38,019 nucleotides of DNA. Origin: Betaproteobacteria bacterium (GTDB lineage: Bacteria; Pseudomonadota; Gammaproteobacteria; Burkholderiales; CAIKXV01). Every line of letters begins with the position of its first letter. Position 1 is the stretch's first letter. Made by a program: the position numbers and the translations under genes. The stretch spans positions 1-38,019 of the forward strand of contig CANHBC010000009.1 of the NCBI GenBank assembly GCA_947458835.1, given 5' to 3'. Under the pieces are notes generated by a model that made no database searches, was not told where the DNA came from, and saw only the letters and a program-made list of their open reading frames with translations. Of this stretch, positions 1 through 7,229 are shown in pieces.

Positions 1-2
1 CC

Positions 3-1631
3 TACCTCGCGATGAAGCTGAAGGCGCCGGTGCGCTTCCTCGAGGACCGTCTCGAGAACATGCGTGGCGGCGACATGCACGGGCCCGACCGCGTGTTCGA
101 CATGGAGGTCGCGTTCGACCACGACGGCACAATCCGCGCATGGAAGATCAAGGCGCTGGACGATGTCGGCGCCTACGCGGGCCGCTCGCCGCTGCAACTG
201 GGCAAGCCGGTCAGCGCGATCTGCGGCCCGTACCGCATCCCGGCGGTGCAGTACGAGCCGACCTCGGTGATGACGCACAAGACGCCCCAGGAGGCGGTAC
301 GCGGCTTCGGCCAGTCGCCGACCAACTTCGCGATGGAGTGCACGATCGACCGCGTCGCGCGCTTCCTCGGAATGGACCGCCTGGAGCTGCGCCGCCGCAA
401 CCTGATCCGCAAGGACGAGTTTCCCTACCGCATCCCGAGCGGCACCACCTACGACTCGGGCGACTACCACACGGTGCTCGACAAGGCCCTGAAGGCCGCC
501 GACTACGAAGGGCTGGTACGCCGTCGTGACGAGGCGCGCCGCGCCGGCAGGCTCGCGGGCATCGGCGTGTCCACCTGCCTCGAGCCTTCCGGCGGCAACT
601 CGTCGTTCGAGCCGCTGTTCAACCCGAAGAACGAGACGACCACCTGGATGGATTCCTGCCTGGTGCGGGTCGACCTCAACGGGGCGATCACCGGGGTGTT
701 CGGCACCTCCAGTTCCGGCCAGGGGCACCAGACGCTGGTGTCGACCGTGGTCGGCGAGGTGCTCGAGCGCGATCCGGCCGGCATTCGCGTGATCGCAGCC
801 GATTCGCTCAACGCACTGCCGTCGAACAGCCCGGTTGGCAGCCGGATGGCGATCATGCTCGGCGGCGCGGCCGCGGGCGCAGCGCGGAAGATCCGCGACA
901 CGCTGGTGAGGATCGGCGCGCACAACCTCGGGCTGCCGCTGGCCGCAGTGACCTACCGTGACGGCGACGTGTTCGACACGCTGCACCCCGAGAAGCGCCT
1001 GAGCTGGGACCAGCTGGTCGAGGTCGCGCACCGCAAGTTCCACAAGATGCCGCCCGACCTCGAGCCGGGACTGCAGGCGAAGTTCGTGTGGGAAGTGCCC
1101 ACCGGAGGCACCCTGCCCACCGAGGACGGACAGGTGCAGATGTACCCGTGCTACTCGTTCGAGTCGCACGTGGTCTACGTCGAGATCGATCCGGACACCG
1201 GAAAGCCGCAGCTGCAGCGCTATGTCGTCGGCCACGACTGTGGCGTGATGATCAACCCGGACATCGTGCACGGCATGACCTTCGGGGGCGTCGCGCACGG
1301 AGTGGGGGCTGCGCTGTACGAGAAGTTCGCCTTCTCCGACGACGGCCAGCTGCTGTCGGGCACCTTCATGGACTACCTGATCCCGAGTGCGCTCGAGGTA
1401 CCCGAGGTCAGCATCGTCGACCACTGCACGCCCTCGCCGCTGACCACCTTCGGGCAGAAGGGTTCGGGCGAGGCGGGCTACCTCGGCGGGCCGGCGGCGA
1501 TCGCCTGCGCGATCAACGACGCGCTCGACCCGATCGGCACCGCGATCACCGAGACGCCGATGTCCCACCTCGCGCTCTGGAGCCTGATCCAGGCCGCGCG
1601 CGCGAAACCGAAGATGAAGGACGCGGCCTGA
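3..1631 (+). CDS. Xanthine dehydrogenase family molybdopterin-binding subunit (5' end outside window)
   Basis: Large molybdenum subunit of an XDH/CoxL-type hydroxylase, which inserts water-derived oxygen into an aromatic or N-heterocyclic substrate or an aldehyde. The reading frame is open to the left edge (codons Y-L-A before the Met at 12), so the N-terminal third of a normally 750-800 aa protein is missing; the Met at 12 is internal. Visible family signatures are APVRFLEDR near the edge, an AVRGFGQSPTNFAMEC stretch like the RGFG loop of XDH, GQGHQTLVSTVVGEVL in the cofactor domain, and near the C-terminus KGSGEAGYLGGPAAIACA, whose Glu (codon at 1470) is in the position of the catalytic glutamate. 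The FeS and FAD subunits are not in the window and probably lie upstream. The amidohydrolase follows after 48 bases, suggesting one operon. The substrate cannot be read from the sequence. Confidence 0.9.
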   Translation, partial: YLAMKLKAPVRFLEDRLENMRGGDMHGPDRVFDMEVAFDHDGTIRAWKIKALDDVGAYAGRSPLQLGKPVSAICGPYRIPAVQYEPTSVMTHKTPQEAVRGFGQSPTNFAMECTIDRVARFLGMDRLELRRRNLIRKDEFPYRIPSGTTYDSGDYHTVLDKALKAADYEGLVRRRDEARRAGRLAGIGVSTCLEPSGGNSSFEPLFNPKNETTTWMDSCLVRVDLNGAITGVFGTSSSGQGHQTLVSTVVGEVLERDPAGIRVIAADSLNALPSNSPVGSRMAIMLGGAAAGAARKIRDTLVRIGAHNLGLPLAAVTYRDGDVFDTLHPEKRLSWDQLVEVAHRKFHKMPPDLEPGLQAKFVWEVPTGGTLPTEDGQVQMYPCYSFESHVVYVEIDPDTGKPQLQRYVVGHDCGVMINPDIVHGMTFGGVAHGVGAALYEKFAFSDDGQLLSGTFMDYLIPSALEVPEVSIVDHCTPSPLTTFGQKGSGEAGYLGGPAAIACAINDALDPIGTAITETPMSHLALWSLIQAARAKPKMKDAA

Positions 1632-1679
1632 GCCCGTCCGCACGCCCCCGCCAAACCCGACCCGACGAAGGCCCAGCGA

Positions 1680-2681
1680 ATGATCATCGACATCCACGCC
1701 CACTACCTGCCGCAGCTCGTGTTCGACCGCTTCGAGCGCGAAGCGTCGAAGTTCCCCGACGTCGCGCTCAAGCGTGACGACAAGGGTGTGCGCATCGGCT
1801 TCGTCGGCAAGGACCTGTCGCGTCCGATCATGCCGAAGCTCTCCGCGCTGGCCGATCGCCGCGCCTGGATGGACGCCAACGGCATCGACCACCAGCTGGT
1901 CGGCGCGTGGATGGACGCGACCGGCTATGAGCTGCCGCCGGAGCAGGGGCTGGCCTGGAGCCGCTTCATGAATGCCTGCACGCTCGAGAACCTGGGCGAC
2001 GAGAAGCGCTTCACGCCGCTCGCCACCGTGCCGATGCAGAGCGGCAAGCTTGCCGCGCAGGTGCTCGAGGAGGCTATCGGGCAGGGCTTCGGCGGCGTGA
2101 TGATCGGCACGCTGCCCAGCGGTGACGGGGGCAACCTCGACTCGCCCGACCTTGACCCGTTCTGGGAGACGGCCTCGCGCCTGAACGCCGCGGTGATGCT
2201 GCATCCGATGTTCGTCTGCGGCGAGCCGCGGCTGGGCGACTACGACCTGGTGAACGCGATCGGCCGCGTGGTGGATACCTCGATCGCGGTGTCCCGCCTG
2301 CTGTTCTCCGGCCACCTGCTGAAATACCCCGGCGCGAAGCTGGTGCTGTCGCACGGTGGCGCGGCGCTGCCGTTCGTGCTCGGCCGGCTCGGCCGCCACT
2401 ACGACCACCATGGCGACAAGTACGCCGACCCGCGCAAGGGATTCGAGGCCCTGTACTTCGATGCGCTGGTGTTCGACGCCGATTCCACGTCCTACCTGAT
2501 CGACAAGGCTGGCGACGACAAGGTGATGCTGGGCTCCGACATGCCGTTCCCGGCGGGCGACCCGCACCCGCTGCGCCCGATCGATGCGGCCGTGAAGGAT
2601 CCGGCTGTTCGGCGCAAGCTGCTCGAGGAGAACGCGCGCCGCGTGTTCCGTGTCCGCCCCGATTGCGCGATGCCCGGCTGA
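1680..2681 (+). CDS. Amidohydrolase_2 family metal-dependent hydrolase/decarboxylase (ACMSD-like)
   Basis: A 333 aa TIM-barrel protein of the amidohydrolase-2 group, which contains aminocarboxymuconate-semialdehyde decarboxylase, gamma-resorcylate decarboxylase and related non-oxidative decarboxylases. It opens with IDIHAHYLP (metal ligands His6 and His8). Further expected ligands are His175 in MLHPMF, His225 in LSHGGAALPF and Asp287 in GSDMPFP. Length and motif order are normal for the family. It lies between a molybdenum hydroxylase and a Bug/UbiD pair, which fits ring-acid decarboxylation or hydrolysis of a ring-cleavage product. Decarboxylase versus hydrolase cannot be decided from the motifs. 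Start is the ATG at 1680; no strong Shine-Dalgarno is visible, only a GAAGG seven bases or so upstream. Confidence 0.88.
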   Translation: MIIDIHAHYLPQLVFDRFEREASKFPDVALKRDDKGVRIGFVGKDLSRPIMPKLSALADRRAWMDANGIDHQLVGAWMDATGYELPPEQGLAWSRFMNACTLENLGDEKRFTPLATVPMQSGKLAAQVLEEAIGQGFGGVMIGTLPSGDGGNLDSPDLDPFWETASRLNAAVMLHPMFVCGEPRLGDYDLVNAIGRVVDTSIAVSRLLFSGHLLKYPGAKLVLSHGGAALPFVLGRLGRHYDHHGDKYADPRKGFEALYFDALVFDADSTSYLIDKAGDDKVMLGSDMPFPAGDPHPLRPIDAAVKDPAVRRKLLEENARRVFRVRPDCAMPG

Positions 2682-2739
2682 CCTGTCGCGCTGTACCACC
2701 CATGGCCCAGGTTCGAGGCCTGAAGCACCGGAGGAGAAG

Positions 2740-3744
2740 ATGATCCAGATCCAACGCCGGCGGCTGCTCGCCGGCGCCGGCGCGGCCAGCGCCGCTTCGC
2801 TGGCAGGCGCCCCCGCCACGTCACTGGCGCAGGCCAGGTACCCCGAGCGGCCGGTACGGTTGATCGTGCCGTTCGCCCCCGGCGGCGAGACCGATTTCGT
2901 GGCCCGTACCTGGGCCAATCGCATCGGTCCGCACCTGGGCAGCACGCTGGTGGTCGACAACCGGCCCGGTGCCGGCGGTGCGATCGGCGCGGCGGAGGCG
3001 GCGCGCGCCAGGCCCGACGGGTACACGCTGCTGTCCGGCACCACGACCACCCACGTGATCAATCCGGCGGCGATGAGCAGGCCGCCGTACGACCCGTTGC
3101 GCGACTTCACGCCGGTCACGCTGGTCAGCTCGTCGCCGACCTGCGTGATGGTCAACCCGTCGGTGCCAGCCAGGAACCTCAAGGAGCTGGTCGCATTCGT
3201 GCGGGCGCGGCAGAAGGAACTCACCTACGGCTCGCCCGGCGCGGGCAGCATCAACCACCTGGCCGGGGAACTGTTCAAGCAGGTGGTCGGCGTGCCGGAA
3301 CTGCAGCACGTCGCCTACAAGGGTGCGGGACCTGGCGTGGCGGACCTGGTCGCCGGACATATCCCGATGTTCATGGGCATCTTCGGCGCCCAGCCGCTTG
3401 CCCAGCACCGCGCCGGCCGGCTGCGTATCCTTGCGGTCTTCGGCGAGCAGCGCCTGAAGGCGGCCCCGGAGATCCCGACCGCGGTCGAGCAGGGACTGCC
3501 GAAGATGATCACCAGCATCTTCCACGGGGTGTTCGCGCCGTCGGGGACCCCGCAGCCGGTCATCGCGCAGCTGCATGCCGCCACCCGCGCTGCGTGGGCC
3601 GAAGGGCTGCTGCAGAAGGATCTCGAGACCGTCGGGGGCACCCCGGCGGTGGATTCCACGCCCGAGTCGGCCGAGAAGTTCATCCGCCAGGAGACCGCAC
3701 GCTGGACGCCGCTGGTGAAGGCGATCGGCCTGAAGATGGATTGA
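2740..3744 (+). CDS. Bug-family (tripartite tricarboxylate transporter type) periplasmic binding protein
   Basis: A 334 aa periplasmic solute receptor of the Bug/TctC family, which captures carboxylated or aromatic acids. The start at 2740 is chosen because GGAGGAG sits five bases upstream and because it gives a proper export signal (MIQIQRRRLLAGAGAASAAS, then an Ala-rich stretch to SLAQA); the longer frame from 2650 would overlap the amidohydrolase. The mature part begins YPERPVRLIVPFAPGGETD and continues with the Bug hallmarks GAGGAIGAAEAARARPDGYTLL and HVAYKGAGPGVADLVAGH. No TctA/TctB membrane partners are present, as is usual for orphan Bug genes in Burkholderiales. It lies 58 bases after the amidohydrolase, so it is probably co-transcribed and binds the pathway's substrate (inference). 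Confidence 0.93.
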   Translation: MIQIQRRRLLAGAGAASAASLAGAPATSLAQARYPERPVRLIVPFAPGGETDFVARTWANRIGPHLGSTLVVDNRPGAGGAIGAAEAARARPDGYTLLSGTTTTHVINPAAMSRPPYDPLRDFTPVTLVSSSPTCVMVNPSVPARNLKELVAFVRARQKELTYGSPGAGSINHLAGELFKQVVGVPELQHVAYKGAGPGVADLVAGHIPMFMGIFGAQPLAQHRAGRLRILAVFGEQRLKAAPEIPTAVEQGLPKMITSIFHGVFAPSGTPQPVIAQLHAATRAAWAEGLLQKDLETVGGTPAVDSTPESAEKFIRQETARWTPLVKAIGLKMD

Positions 3745-3786
3745 CGCATCGTCCCAACCATTCATCGAACCGGAGTGAAACAGACC

Positions 3787-5418
3787 ATGGACAGCCCAGA
3801 GGCGGGCCGCGGCTACCGCGACCTGCATGAGCACCTCGCAGAACTCGAACGCCGCGGCCTGCTGCTGAAGGTCGATCGCCGGATCGACAAGGATTCGGAA
3901 CTGCATGCGCTGGTGCGCTGGCAGTTCGTCGGTGGCATGTCCGAAGCCGAGCGCAAGGCGTTCCTGTTCACGAACATCGTCGACGGGCAGGGGCGCAAGT
4001 ACGACATCCCCGTGGTGGTCGGTGCGCTCGCGGCCAACCGGGCGGTCTATTCGGTCGGCATGGACGCGCCGGTGGAGGGCATCCAGGCGAAGTGGGACCG
4101 GGCGATCGCGAACCCGGTGAAGCCGCTGGTGGTCGAGGATGCACCGTGCCAGCAGGTGGTACTGGAGGGCGATGCGCTGGTCGGGCCGGGCAATGGCCTG
4201 GGTCGGCTGCCGATCCCGATCTCTACCCCGGGCTTCGACAGCGCGCCGACGCTGACCGCGACCAACGTGGTCACGAAGGATCCCGAGACCGGGGGCCAGA
4301 ACATGGGCACCTACCGATGCGCGCTCAAGGCACCGGACCGGCTGGTGGTTCGCATGGCCACCCGCGTGGGTGGCGCCGAGGGCTACATCCACTACACCAA
4401 GCACCAGAAACGCGGCGACCGCACGATGCCCTGCGCGATCGTGCTCGGGTGCCCGCCCTACGTCGCGTTCATGGGGCCGCAGAAGCTGCCGATCGGCATG
4501 GACGAGCTCGAGGTGGCGGGGGGGCTGGCCGGCGCCCCGATCCGCATCACCCGCGCACGCACGGTCGACCTGATGGTCCCGGCGGAGGCCGAGGTGGTGA
4601 TCGAGGGCCTGATCGACACCGAGACGGTGGAGCCCGAGGCGCCGTTCGGCGAGTCGCACGGGCACGTGGCGCTCGAGGAGTTCAACATGGTGATGAAGGT
4701 CACGGCCATCACCATGAGGCGCGATGCGGTGATCCCGTCCTACATCAGCCAGGTTGCACCGAGCGAATCGAGCGTGATCAAGCGGGTCGCCTACGAGCCG
4801 CTCTTCCTCACCCACCTGCGCGATGGCCTGGGCATCCGGGGCGTGAAGAAGGTCACCCTGCACGAGCCGCTGACCGGCCTGCTGCGGGTGACGATGATCA
4901 CCTGCGAGCGTGACATGCCGCGCACCGAGGTCTGGCGGGCCCTGTACGGCGCCGCCTTCTTCAAGGGCGACTGCAGCAAGATCTGCATCGCCATCAACGA
5001 CGACATCGATCCGGACAACTCCGACGCACTGCTGTGGGCGATGGCCTACCGCTCCAACCCGGTGGCCGACGTGCTGACGCTGCCCCACCGCGGGCAGGGC
5101 CACGGACCCAAGCGCGAAGCCGACGGCGACGAGGACTCCACGCTCCTCATCGACGCGACGATGAAGTCGGGCATGCCGCCGCTGGCGTTGCCCAAGCAGG
5201 AATACATGGAGCGCGCGAAGGCGATCTGGGACGAGCTCGGCCTGCCGCCGGTACGGCCGCAGCCGCCGTGGTACGGGTACTCGCTGGGCGACTGGCACCC
5301 GGCGTGGGACGCCGCGGCCGAGCGTGCGGTGCGCGGCGAGTGGATCGAGAACGGCAGGATCAGCGAGGGTCAGCAGCGCCAGGGACTCAAGCCCGAAACC
5401 AAGTTCCGTCCCGACTGA
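3787..5418 (+). CDS. UbiD family prFMN-dependent decarboxylase
   Basis: A 543 aa UbiD-type (de)carboxylase, a family that uses prenylated FMN with Mn and K to remove carboxyl groups from aromatic or unsaturated acids. The catalytic Arg-Glu-Glu set is visible: Arg177 in MGTYRCAL, and Glu284 and Glu289 in EAPFGESHGH, corresponding to the E-x3-GE element of fungal FDC. GYIHYTKHQ resembles the family's substrate/cofactor loop. The ATG at 3787 is preferred over an in-frame GTG at 3775 because the only GGAG (3772-3775) would overlap the GTG. The C-terminus continues past the usual core by a region rich in Trp and Pro (WYGYSLGDWHPAW). No UbiX-like prenyltransferase is in the window, so cofactor supply must come from elsewhere. 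It is flanked by two Bug genes, which ties it to an imported aromatic acid (inference). Confidence 0.93.
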   Translation: MDSPEAGRGYRDLHEHLAELERRGLLLKVDRRIDKDSELHALVRWQFVGGMSEAERKAFLFTNIVDGQGRKYDIPVVVGALAANRAVYSVGMDAPVEGIQAKWDRAIANPVKPLVVEDAPCQQVVLEGDALVGPGNGLGRLPIPISTPGFDSAPTLTATNVVTKDPETGGQNMGTYRCALKAPDRLVVRMATRVGGAEGYIHYTKHQKRGDRTMPCAIVLGCPPYVAFMGPQKLPIGMDELEVAGGLAGAPIRITRARTVDLMVPAEAEVVIEGLIDTETVEPEAPFGESHGHVALEEFNMVMKVTAITMRRDAVIPSYISQVAPSESSVIKRVAYEPLFLTHLRDGLGIRGVKKVTLHEPLTGLLRVTMITCERDMPRTEVWRALYGAAFFKGDCSKICIAINDDIDPDNSDALLWAMAYRSNPVADVLTLPHRGQGHGPKREADGDEDSTLLIDATMKSGMPPLALPKQEYMERAKAIWDELGLPPVRPQPPWYGYSLGDWHPAWDAAAERAVRGEWIENGRISEGQQRQGLKPETKFRPD

Positions 5419-5463
5419 CGGCGCATGCGCATGCACACGAACGACCCCACAAGGAGGAAAGCC

Positions 5464-6447
5464 ATGGATCGCAGGTCCTTCATCGCCGGTGCGGGTACCG
5501 CTGGCACCGCCCTCGCGCTGCCGTGCACGGTCGCCGCGCAGCCGGTCGAGTGGCCGCGCGAGCCCGTGCGCATCGTGATCCCGTATTCGGCCGGCGGGCC
5601 GACCGAGGTCGCCGGCCGCATCATCGCGCAGGAGCTGTCGAAGAACCTCGGCCAGAACTTCCTGGTCGACCTGCGGCCCGGCGGCAGTTCAGTGATCGGC
5701 ACCGACGTGGTGGCGAGGGCAAGGCCCGACGGCTACACCCTCTTGATGCAGGCGGCTGCGTTCGCCATCAACCCGTCGCTGATCCGCAAACTGCCGTTCG
5801 ACACCGTGGCCGACTTCGAGCCGCTGACGATGGCCACGCGCAGCAACCTGGTACTGGTGACCCAGGCCGGGTCGTCGATCGGCACGGTCGCCGACGTGAT
5901 CGCCTTCGCCCGCGCCAAGCCTGGCATGGCGCAGTTCGCCTCGGCCGGCAACGGCAGCATGGCGCACATGTCGATGGAACTGTTCGCCGCAATGGCGAAG
6001 ATCGAGGCAGTGCACATCCCGTACAAGGGCAGCGGCGCGGCATTGCCGGACGTGATGGGCGGCCACGTGCCTTTCATGATCGACAACCTCGGCTCGGCGA
6101 TGCCGCACATCCGCGGCGGCAAGCTCAAGGCGATCGCCCACACCGGCACGCGCCGGCTGGACATGCTGCCGGGCGTGCCTGCGATCGCTGACGCCCCCGG
6201 CATGGCCGGCTACGAGACCAGCAACTGGTTCGGCTTCCTCGCCCCGGCGAAGATGCCGGCCGCGCTGTCCGAGCGCATCCACGCGGAACTGGTGAAGGTC
6301 ATCCGCCGGCCGGACATCGTCGAGAAGTTCGCGAAGGATGGCGTCGAGGCCGTCGGCAACAGCCGCTCCGAGTTTGCCGCGTTCCTGAAGGCCGAGATGG
6401 TGAAGTGGGGCCGGGTGGTCAAGGAGCGGAACATCAAGCCCGAGTAG
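5464..6447 (+). CDS. Bug-family periplasmic binding protein
   Basis: A 327 aa TctC/Bug-type solute receptor. The ATG at 5464 follows a textbook AAGGAGG (5451-5457) by six bases; an earlier in-frame Met at 5425 lacks such a site. The N-terminus MDRRSFIAGAGTAGTALALP is a signal sequence with paired arginines, possibly Tat-compatible, and the mature part starts near QPVEWPREPVRIVIPYSAGG. Typical elements include RPGGSSVIGTDVVARARPDG and HIPYKGSGAALPDVMGGHVP. It is last in the UbiD operon; after its stop come a direct repeat and a hairpin belonging to the next operon. It is clearly diverged from the Bug protein at 2740, so the two probably bind different ligands. Confidence 0.93.
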   Translation: MDRRSFIAGAGTAGTALALPCTVAAQPVEWPREPVRIVIPYSAGGPTEVAGRIIAQELSKNLGQNFLVDLRPGGSSVIGTDVVARARPDGYTLLMQAAAFAINPSLIRKLPFDTVADFEPLTMATRSNLVLVTQAGSSIGTVADVIAFARAKPGMAQFASAGNGSMAHMSMELFAAMAKIEAVHIPYKGSGAALPDVMGGHVPFMIDNLGSAMPHIRGGKLKAIAHTGTRRLDMLPGVPAIADAPGMAGYETSNWFGFLAPAKMPAALSERIHAELVKVIRRPDIVEKFAKDGVEAVGNSRSEFAAFLKAEMVKWGRVVKERNIKPE

Positions 6448-6463
6448 TGCGGGGCGGCAGGCG

Positions 6464-6480
6464 GTTAAGTCGCCGTTAAG
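6464..6480 (+). promoter_or_regulatory. Direct repeat GTTAAG-N5-GTTAAG, candidate response-regulator operator
   Basis: Two identical hexamers GTTAAG (6464-6469 and 6475-6480) are separated by five bases, an 11-base period equal to one helical turn. This is the geometry of PmrA-box/QseB-type sites bound by tandem OmpR-family dimers. TTAA is rare in this GC-rich DNA, so the repeat stands out. It lies 43 bases upstream of the first gene of an operon that itself encodes an OmpR-type regulator at 10937. Autoregulation is an inference; no good -10 hexamer is recognised downstream. Confidence 0.5.
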
Positions 6481-6487
6481 CTTCCCG

Positions 6488-6528
6488 CTGCATCGTGCGG
6501 GCTCCGAAACGCGGAGCCCGCGATGCAG
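6488..6528. repeat. Imperfect palindrome containing a start codon
   Basis: Arms 6488-6506 and 6512-6528 pair over 17 base pairs, with a two-base TG bulge at 6496-6497 and a five-base loop. The right arm holds GGAG and the ATG at 6523 of the hemolysin-family gene. In a transcript starting upstream of 6488 the start codon would be sequestered. With no T run it is a poor intrinsic terminator. If transcription starts near 6500, only the right arm would be in the RNA and the palindrome might instead act as DNA. Confidence 0.6.
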
Positions 6529-7227
6529 CCCTTCACCGATTCCGCCGCGACGACCGACCTGCCTCCCGCTTCTTCCGCGGGACCGCGCCTGCTGCCCGCC
6601 GCAGCGAGCATCGGCCGATCGGCGCGCCGCCAGGCGACTGCCTGGCGCCTGGCGCAGATGATGCCTGGGCTGGAGCCGGTGTGCCCGGGCGATGCGGAAC
6701 GTGTGCCGCTCGAGGGCTTCATCGCCGGCGTGTTCCTGGACAGCTACGGGGCCTGCACCACGCATTTCGCCGACCGGCTGCTCGGCCTGCGCGGACCGGA
6801 CGGCCGGTGGTGTGCCGCGCTGGGCTACACCCGGCCGCGCGCCGCGCCGCTGTTCGTCGAGCACTACTTCGACCGGCCGGTGGAACAGGTGACGGCAGCG
6901 GCCCTCGGTGCGCCCGTGCGGCGCGAGACCATCGCCGAGGTGGGCAACCTGGCGGCAACTGCCGACGGGCTCGGCCGGCTGCTGATCGCGCTGGCCACCG
7001 TCCACCTGTTCAGGGAGGGGTTCGAGCACGTCGTGTTCACGGCCACCCGCGCGCTGTCGAATGCATTCATGCGGCTGGGCGTGCCGCTGGTCGACCTCGG
7101 TCCGGCGGATCCCGCCCGGGTACCCGGCGGGGCCAGTCGATGGGGCGACTACTACCGACACGATCCGCGCATCCTCGCCGGACGGGTCTCCAGCGGGCTG
7201 CCGCTGGCCGGGCAACTGCCGGCCTGA
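6523..7227 (+). CDS. Thermostable hemolysin family protein (GNAT/autoinducer-synthase fold)
   Basis: A 234 aa protein with the hallmarks of the T_hemolysin family: VPLEGFIAGVFLDSYGA near residues 65-80, then ALGYTRPRAAPLFVEHYFDRPVEQV and the signature RETIAEVGNLAATADG. The family name comes from Vibrio delta-VPH, but its fold is related to GNAT acetyltransferases and LuxI-type autoinducer synthases, so acyl transfer is a more likely activity than haemolysis (inference from family knowledge). The first 45 or so residues are Ala/Pro/Ser-rich and low in complexity; there is no signal peptide. It is the first gene of a tight operon, with two bases between its stop and the ligase start. Its ATG lies inside a strong palindrome. 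A start further downstream (Met at 6658 or 6661) is possible but would remove the arginine-rich leader. Confidence 0.82.
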   Translation: MQPFTDSAATTDLPPASSAGPRLLPAAASIGRSARRQATAWRLAQMMPGLEPVCPGDAERVPLEGFIAGVFLDSYGACTTHFADRLLGLRGPDGRWCAALGYTRPRAAPLFVEHYFDRPVEQVTAAALGAPVRRETIAEVGNLAATADGLGRLLIALATVHLFREGFEHVVFTATRALSNAFMRLGVPLVDLGPADPARVPGGASRWGDYYRHDPRILAGRVSSGLPLAGQLPA

Positions 7228-7229
7228 CC

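Noticed and set aside
2821..5436. 871-codon open frame on the minus strand
   Set aside because: It is antisense to two clear genes (Bug receptor and UbiD), is rich in Arg, His and Gln as expected of a GC-rich shadow frame, and shows no known motif.
6523..7227. Virulence toxin (hemolysin) interpretation
   Set aside because: The family name is historical; there is no signal peptide or pore-forming feature, and the operon context is enzymatic.
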